Positions 9,020 through 11,875 of a stretch of 11,875 bases of DNA are shown here, piece by piece; the first letter of the stretch is position 1; each line of letters begins with the position of its first letter. The position numbers were made by a program, and so were the translations under genes. This DNA comes from an uncultured Clostridia bacterium (GTDB lineage: Bacteria > Bacillota > Clostridia > Christensenellales > Aristaeellaceae): NCBI GenBank assembly GCA_934615145.1, contig CAKTTM010000029.1, forward strand, positions 1 to 11,875. The letters run 5' to 3'. The notes beneath the pieces were generated by a model. It was not told the origin of the DNA. It ran no database searches and worked only from the letters and a program-made list of their open reading frames with translations.

Positions 9020-9921
9020 TGGTAGTGCACACTCCTCTTCTCAGTCCTGAACTGCAGCAGGGTCACCAGCATGATGATCAGGAACAGTACGATGGAGCGC
9101 GCCGCAGCCGAACCAAAGCGAAAATTGCGGAAGGCATCCAGATAGATGGAATAGACGATCACATTTGTGGTCTCATTGGGGCCGCCGGAGGTCAGCAGCC
9201 TCACCTGGGTAAAGCTCTGGAAGGCGCCAATGACATTGATGATGATCTGGAAAAACAGCGTGGGGGAAAGCGAGGGCAGCGTGATGTGCTTGAGCTGCTT
9301 CCAATAGCCGGCGCCGTCGATGGAAGCGCTTTCGTAGAGCTCATCGGGTATGTTGCGCAGCCCGGCCGATATGAAGATGAAGTTGATGCCGCTGGCCAGC
9401 CAGATCGACAGAATGCAGATGATGGGGAAGGCCCAGGCCGGGTCATTGAGCCAGTTGATGTTAGTGCCCAGGGCACGGTTGAGCAGGCCGATGGAGGGGT
9501 GGAGTATCATCTTAAAGCTCATCGCGGCAGCCGCTGAGGCGATGGCGATGGGCATGGCATAGATGGCAGAGGCCAGGCTCTTGCCCGGGAAGCGCTTGAC
9601 CGTCAGCAGGCTGGTGAGCAGCCCCACCAGCAGGCTGCCAAAGGATACGAAGAACACAAAGCGCAGCGTGACCCACATGCTCGACCAGAAGGCCGCCGAG
9701 TACTTGCCCGCTAGGATGTCTGTATAGTTCTTTAACCCGTAGAATATTTTAGCCACACCATATTTGTCCGTCAAATAGGTGCTTAAGTACAGCGTCTTGC
9801 CGAAGGGGAAGTACAGAAAGATGATAAAGACCGTCAGCGCCGGGAGAAGGAACAACCAGGGCTCCACGCGCTCGTAGAGGCTGAGTTTCCGCTTAGGGGC
9901 AGGTTTTGTGGCTTGCGTCAT
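9016..9921 (-). CDS. ABC importer permease, UgpA-like (MalF type)
   Basis: This 301-residue protein is the first gene of the importer operon. It has six predicted membrane segments beginning at about residue 20 (WLFLLPALTVFIIFLYFPFG) and an EAA loop YESASIDGAGYWKQLKHITLP. The closing VTLLQFRTEKRSVHYQ is close to the C-terminus of E. coli UgpA, supporting a glycerophosphoryl-type importer. I choose ATG 9921, because a CAGGAG site sits 6 nt upstream; the longer frame to 9954 would put that site inside the coding region. A promoter lies about 60 nt upstream. No ATP-binding subunit is encoded in the operon, so a shared UgpC/MsmX-type ATPase elsewhere is expected. Confidence 0.88.
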   Translation of the reverse strand: MTQATKPAPKRKLSLYERVEPWLFLLPALTVFIIFLYFPFGKTLYLSTYLTDKYGVAKIFYGLKNYTDILAGKYSAAFWSSMWVTLRFVFFVSFGSLLVGLLTSLLTVKRFPGKSLASAIYAMPIAIASAAAAMSFKMILHPSIGLLNRALGTNINWLNDPAWAFPIICILSIWLASGINFIFISAGLRNIPDELYESASIDGAGYWKQLKHITLPSLSPTLFFQIIINVIGAFQSFTQVRLLTSGGPNETTNVIVYSIYLDAFRNFRFGSAAARSIVLFLIIMLVTLLQFRTEKRSVHYQ

Positions 9922-9968
9922 CCTAGGCTCCTGACTTTGGAACTTACTGGGCACACAGCGATTATTCG

Positions 9969-9981
9969 TGAACCTGCTTCA
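9969..9981 (-). promoter_or_regulatory. Operator-like dyad at the importer promoter start site
   Basis: TGAACCTGCTTCA is a 13-bp near-palindrome (five of six paired positions match) that covers the expected transcription start and touches the -10 box. This is a typical place for a repressor, but I recognise no family-specific site and no regulator gene is adjacent. Confidence 0.3.
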
Positions 9982-10009
9982 TCTTAACAATTAGCACCCA
10001 TGCTGTCAA
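9981..10009 (-). promoter_or_regulatory. Promoter of the ABC importer operon
   Basis: On the minus strand a perfect TTGACA (10009-10004) and TAAGAT (9986-9981, four of six consensus bases) are separated by 17 nt. Transcription would start near 9974, leaving a leader of about 53 nt before the ATG at 9921. The remaining stretch up to the rpmA terminator (10010-10118) holds no gene that I can support. Confidence 0.65.
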
Positions 10010-10118
10010 TGAGAAGAGATGCATGCATGACCCGAGTTACAGGGATTTCACATGGACTTTCCACGGATTTTACCAGGGGGCGTCATGGCTGGACGATCTG
10101 GTCGCTAACTGGCCGCAC

Positions 10119-10149
10119 AAAAAAATCCCCCACTCGCATGGAGCGGGGA
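10119..10149 (-). terminator. Intrinsic terminator of rplU-prp-rpmA
   Basis: On the minus strand a stem of TCCCC-G-CTC against GAG-T-GGGGGA with a 5-nt CATGC loop (one G-T wobble) is followed at once by seven T residues (10125-10119). It starts 12 nt after the rpmA stop. This is the clearest intrinsic terminator in the window, and shows that obgE, often next after rpmA, is not in this transcript. Confidence 0.9.
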
Positions 10150-10161
10150 ATGCATGAGGGC

Positions 10162-10470
10162 TTACTGCGCGACGGCCTCGACAGCGGCTTCCGCCTGGGG
10201 ATAGACGCTAATCTTTTTGCGGAACTTGCCAAGGTGCTCAAAGCGCACGATGCCGTCCTTGAGGGCAAAGAGTGTGTCATCCTTGCCGCGGCCCACATTG
10301 AGGCCCGGATGCATGCGCGTGCCGCGCTGGCGCATCAGGATGTTGCCGGCCAGCACGAACTGACCGTCAGCGCGCTTGGCGCCGAGGCGCTTGGACTCGC
10401 TGTCGCGGCCATTGCGGGTGGAGCCCATGCCCTTCTTGTGGGCAAATAATTGAAGATTCAGTTTCAACAT
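10162..10470 (-). CDS. rpmA: 50S ribosomal protein L27 precursor with cleavable N-terminal extension
   Basis: This 102-residue protein has the L27 core [21 protein letters not shown] and the [11 protein letters not shown] and [17 protein letters not shown] blocks. L27 sits near the peptidyl-transferase centre of the large subunit and its mature N-terminus reaches the tRNA ends. Here the core is preceded by nine residues ending LQLF, the Bacillota-type extension that Prp removes between Phe9 and Ala10; uncleaved L27 would block the active site. The ATG at 10470 has GGAGG 8 nt upstream. It lies 19 nt after prp, and a strong terminator follows the stop. Confidence 0.97.
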   Translation of the reverse strand: MLKLNLQLFAHKKGMGSTRNGRDSESKRLGAKRADGQFVLAGNILMRQRGTRMHPGLNVGRGKDDTLFALKDGIVRFEHLGKFRKKISVYPQAEAAVEAVAQ

Positions 10471-10489
10471 CTGTGTTTCCTCCGTTTCA

Positions 10490-10810
10490 TCAAAGCAGGG
10501 TTTGCTCTAAGATATCAATGTGCCTGGGGTAGGCCTCTTCAAGGTCGCGTATGCCTTGTTCAAATACGCTGAAGATGGTGTCTGCCTTGGTGCTTGGCTG
10601 AGATAGCTTGACTTCCAGCAGCGCCTCCGCCTGGCGGACCTGGGGCTGGCATCCTGCCACGCTTTCAAGGGCGTTGGCGCAGGTGATGCTCAGGAAGGAG
10701 AGGGCGGCGCAGACGATGTCCTTGCCGGCTTCAGCAAAGCCCGTGTGCCCGCTGACCTGGTATCCTGTGATTTGCCCCCTGGCGTTTCGCCACAGCACCA
10801 CGCGGGACAT
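10490..10810 (-). CDS. prp: Ribosomal-processing cysteine protease Prp (YsxB)
   Basis: Prp removes the N-terminal extension of L27. The 106-residue product has the family's catalytic pair, His22 in [10 protein letters not shown] and Cys34 in [11 protein letters not shown], at the usual distance, and a C-terminal helix. The chosen start, ATG 10810, lies one base after the rplU stop (TGATATG), so translation is presumably coupled. The reading frame stays open upstream into rplU on this strand, but that part is out of register with rplU and not coding. Its placement between rplU and rpmA is the standard Bacillota arrangement, and the LQLFA substrate site is present in the neighbouring rpmA. Confidence 0.93.
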   Translation of the reverse strand: MSRVVLWRNARGQITGYQVSGHTGFAEAGKDIVCAALSFLSITCANALESVAGCQPQVRQAEALLEVKLSQPSTKADTIFSVFEQGIRDLEEAYPRHIDILEQTLL

Positions 10811-10811
10811 A

Positions 10812-11117
10812 TCAGCCCTTGATGCCGGTGATCTCCACCTTGGTGAAGGGCTGGCGATGGCCCTGCTTGCGGCGGTAGTTCTTCTTGCTCTTGTACTTGT
10901 AGACGATGATCTTTTCGCCGCGGCCCTGCTGCAGCACCTTGCCGGTGACCTCAGCGCCCTCCAGCAGCGGATTGCCCGCCTTGATGGTCTCCCCGCCCAA
11001 CATAAGCACGGGGAAGGAAACGGATTCATCCACATCCTTTTCCAGCTTCTCGATGTAGATGATGTCACCCTCGCTGACGCGATACTGTTTGCCGCCGGTC
11101 GCGATGATTGCGTACAC
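10812..11117 (-). CDS. rplU: 50S ribosomal protein L21
   Basis: This 101-residue product matches the usual L21 length (about 103) and carries [17 protein letters not shown] at the N-terminus, a [31 protein letters not shown] block and a basic end. L21 binds 23S rRNA in the large subunit. I choose GTG 11117, because GGAGG stands 8 nt upstream and the family begins at exactly this residue (M/V-YAII). The longer frame to ATG 11138 would place that ribosome binding site inside the coding sequence. It is the first gene of rplU-prp-rpmA. Confidence 0.96.
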   Translation of the reverse strand: MYAIIATGGKQYRVSEGDIIYIEKLEKDVDESVSFPVLMLGGETIKAGNPLLEGAEVTGKVLQQGRGEKIIVYKYKSKKNYRRKQGHRQPFTKVEITGIKG

Positions 11118-11214
11118 TTGCAGCACCTCCAAATCCAAAACTCGCCGGGACGCTTAGGCATCTTTCAGCCACGAGGCTGCGCGAACGCATTGATGGGCCT
11201 CTCCCGAGCGGCTA
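11118..11214 (-). promoter_or_regulatory. Structured 5' leader of rplU (L21-leader-like)
   Basis: The RNA between the promoter and rplU folds on paper into a nested structure. GGGA (11205-11202) pairs with UCCC (11150-11147), AGGC (11200-11197) with GCCU (11159-11156), and AUC (11194-11192) with GAU (11162-11160). Inside are two small hairpins: UGCG/CGCA with a UUCG loop (11189-11178) and GCC/GGC with a UCGU loop (11177-11168). Many Bacillota have an autoregulatory L21 leader at this position. I did not test it against the Rfam model, so equivalence is inferred. Confidence 0.6.
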
Positions 11215-11261
11215 AAACTTAATCTATCACAGCCAATCAGGCCTGTCAAGGCATTGATGGG
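11187..11261 (+). repeat. Direct repeat GCATTGATGGG flanking the rplU promoter
   Basis: The 11-mer GCATTGATGGG occurs at 11187-11197, inside the rplU leader, and again at 11251-11261, immediately upstream of the rplU -35 box, 64 nt apart. A related segment, CAAGGCATTG, occurs at 11247-11256 and again at 11306-11315 in the divergent tRNA promoter. The function is unknown. Confidence 0.6.
11221..11249 (-). promoter_or_regulatory. Promoter of rplU-prp-rpmA
   Basis: On the minus strand a perfect TTGACA (11249-11244) and TAGATT (11226-11221, four of six consensus bases) are separated by 17 nt. Transcription would start near 11214, giving a leader of roughly 97 nt. The -35 box is embedded in a GCC-TTGACA-GGC dyad much like that of the divergent tRNA promoter. 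Confidence 0.75.
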
Positions 11262-11301
11262 TCTCCGACCCACAATTTTGCAGAAATCTCGTCAAAAGGC
11301 C

Positions 11302-11330
11302 TTGACAAGGCATTGCGCAGATCATATAAT
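11302..11330 (+). promoter_or_regulatory. Perfect-consensus promoter of the tRNA operon
   Basis: TTGACA (11302-11307) and TATAAT (11325-11330) are both perfect and are separated by 17 nt, as expected for a very strong housekeeping promoter. The -35 sits in the exact 13-bp palindrome GCCTTGACAAGGC (11299-11311). Transcription would begin near 11337, about 20 nt before the first tRNA. Confidence 0.9.
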
Positions 11331-11357
11331 AGCCTTCGCAGTCTCAAGGCTGCCTGA

Positions 11358-11431
11358 TGGGGAATTGTGTAACGGCAGCACCTACGACTCTGACTCGTAT
11401 TGTCTAGGTTCGAATCCTAGTTCCCCAGCCA
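11358..11431 (+). tRNA. tRNA-Gln (anticodon CTG), CCA encoded
   Basis: The acceptor stem TGGGGAA (11358-11364) pairs perfectly with TTCCCCA (11421-11427), followed by discriminator G and an encoded CCA. The anticodon arm is TACGA-CTCTGAC-TCGTA, which puts CTG at 11390-11392 and reads the codon CAG. The T arm has CTAGG-TTCGAAT-CCTAG. This is the C34 isoacceptor, in keeping with the heavy CAG use of the neighbouring genes. Confidence 0.96.
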
Positions 11432-11435
11432 ACAT

Positions 11436-11511
11436 GCCTCCGTGGTCTAGTGGCCTAGGACACCGCCCTCTCAAGGCGGCAACACGGGTTCGAATCCCGT
11501 CGGAGGTGCCA
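11436..11511 (+). tRNA. tRNA-Glu (anticodon CTC), CCA encoded
   Basis: The acceptor stem GCCTCCG (11436-11442) pairs with CGGAGGT (11501-11507) through six Watson-Crick pairs and one terminal G-T wobble, followed by G and an encoded CCA. The anticodon arm is CCGCC-CTCTCAA-GGCGG, with anticodon CTC at 11470-11472 reading GAG. The T arm is CGGG-TTCGAAT-CCCG. It lies 4 nt after tRNA-Gln, so both come from one precursor. Confidence 0.95.
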
Positions 11512-11515
11512 AAAT

Positions 11516-11550
11516 GGGAACGCTGAGTGTATCAGCGTTCCCTCTTTGTA
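11516..11550 (+). terminator. Terminator of the tRNA operon, possibly bidirectional
   Basis: An exact 11-bp inverted repeat, GGGAACGCTGA (11516-11526) and its complement (11532-11542), with a 5-nt loop is followed by TCTTTG. It starts 5 nt after the tRNA-Glu CCA. On the other strand it is followed by ATTTTGG and lies 30 nt beyond the stop of the leftward ABC gene, so it may end that transcript too. Confidence 0.85.
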
Positions 11551-11572
11551 TACAGTCCTTTCAGCGCCAGCG

Positions 11573-11875
11573 CTAAGCCGCCGGCTCAAACTGGCTGTTG
11601 TACAGCTCGGCGTAGTGGCCGCCCTGGGCCAGCAGTTCGGCGTGGACGCCGCTTTCGACGATTTCGCCATCCTGCATGACCAGTATCAGGTCGGCGTTCT
11701 TGATGGTGGACAGGCGGTGGGCGATCACAAAGCTGGTTCGGCCCTGCATCAGCTTGTCCATGGCTGACTGAATCAATTGCTCCGTGCGCGTGTCCACGCT
11801 GCTGGTGGCCTCGTCCAGTATCAGCATCGGCGCGTTTTGTACCATGGCCCGCGCGATGGTCAGCAGCTGCCGCTG
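11573..11875 (-). CDS. ABC exporter (transmembrane-ATPase fusion type), C-terminal end only
   Basis: Reading in from the window edge, 100 codons encode the end of a nucleotide-binding domain: [10 protein letters not shown] just after the ABC signature, the Walker B run [12 protein letters not shown] with the catalytic Glu and D-loop, and IAHRLSTI with the H-loop His. The tail [27 protein letters not shown] is characteristic of ABCB/MsbA-type exporters that carry membrane and ATPase domains on one chain. This part says nothing firm about the substrate; multidrug, lipid or peptide export are all possible. The gene runs out of the window at its N-terminal side. An ATG at 11845 lies between the signature and Walker B and cannot be the real start. 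Confidence 0.92.
   Translation of the reverse strand, partial: QRQLLTIARAMVQNAPMLILDEATSSVDTRTEQLIQSAMDKLMQGRTSFVIAHRLSTIKNADLILVMQDGEIVESGVHAELLAQGGHYAELYNSQFEPAA

Noticed and set aside
10018..10029. ATGCATGCATG palindromic stretch
   Set aside because: A short alternating repeat with no gene or promoter relation beyond chance.
10000..10449. Open frame of 149 codons on the plus strand
   Set aside because: It runs antisense through rpmA, has no family resemblance, and covers the importer promoter and the rpmA terminator.
10811..11161. Upstream extension of the prp frame to 223 codons
   Set aside because: The extra part overlaps rplU out of register and is Ser/Arg-rich nonsense; homology to Prp begins only at ATG 10810.
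11258..11272. Hairpin TGGGTC-TCC-GACCCA followed by a short T-run, as a terminator
   Set aside because: The stem is only 6 bp, the T-run is short and displaced, and it lies between two divergent promoters where no transcript needs ending.

Overview
This window comes from a GC-rich bacterial chromosome, most likely a member of the Bacillota (Clostridia side). Four things point there. The L27 precursor starts with an LQLFA-type N-terminal extension, and the dedicated protease gene prp sits between rplU and rpmA. There is a membrane diadenylate cyclase (CdaA) followed by a YbbR/CdaR protein. Copper control is by a CsoR repressor. Promoters are classic TTGACA/TATAAT boxes with 17-bp spacers and ribosome binding sites are strong. 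I cannot name the genus. Every clear block is housekeeping or nutrient/metal handling; I see no CRISPR array, transposase, phage gene, toxin-antitoxin pair or defence locus.

Layout. 1-590 (+): the end of rplM and all of rpsI, closed by a hairpin. 612-3811 (-): an apparent four-gene operon cdaA, cdaR, an unrecognised membrane protein with a Tyr/Pro/Gln-rich tail, and a MazG-like pyrophosphohydrolase. 3812-3958: a divergent promoter region. 3959-6740 (+): copA-csoR-copZ with a CsoR-type operator lying between the -35 and -10 boxes. 6811-9921 (-): an ABC importer operon with two UgpA/UgpE-like permeases and a UgpB-like binding protein. 10162-11117 (-): rplU-prp-rpmA, preceded by a foldable leader and a promoter and ended by a strong terminator. 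11302-11550 (+): a perfect-consensus promoter, tRNA-Gln(CTG), tRNA-Glu(CTC) and a terminator. 11573-11875 (-): the C-terminal end of an ABC exporter ATPase that continues beyond the window.

How the parts work together. CdaA makes c-di-AMP and CdaR is its usual membrane partner; the usual third gene glmM is not here, and the two genes in its place are the least explained part of the window. The cop operon is a self-contained copper response: CsoR represses its own operon until Cu(I) binds, CopZ carries the metal and CopA exports it. The importer operon has no ATPase of its own, so a shared ATPase elsewhere is expected. L27 needs Prp to remove its extension before it functions, and both are made from one transcript with L21.

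The most interesting points are the altered cdaA operon and its disordered-tail membrane protein, the structured rplU leader, the shared sequence motif around the divergent rplU and tRNA promoters, and the apparent lack of a lipobox on the binding protein. None of these amounts to a demonstrably new system.
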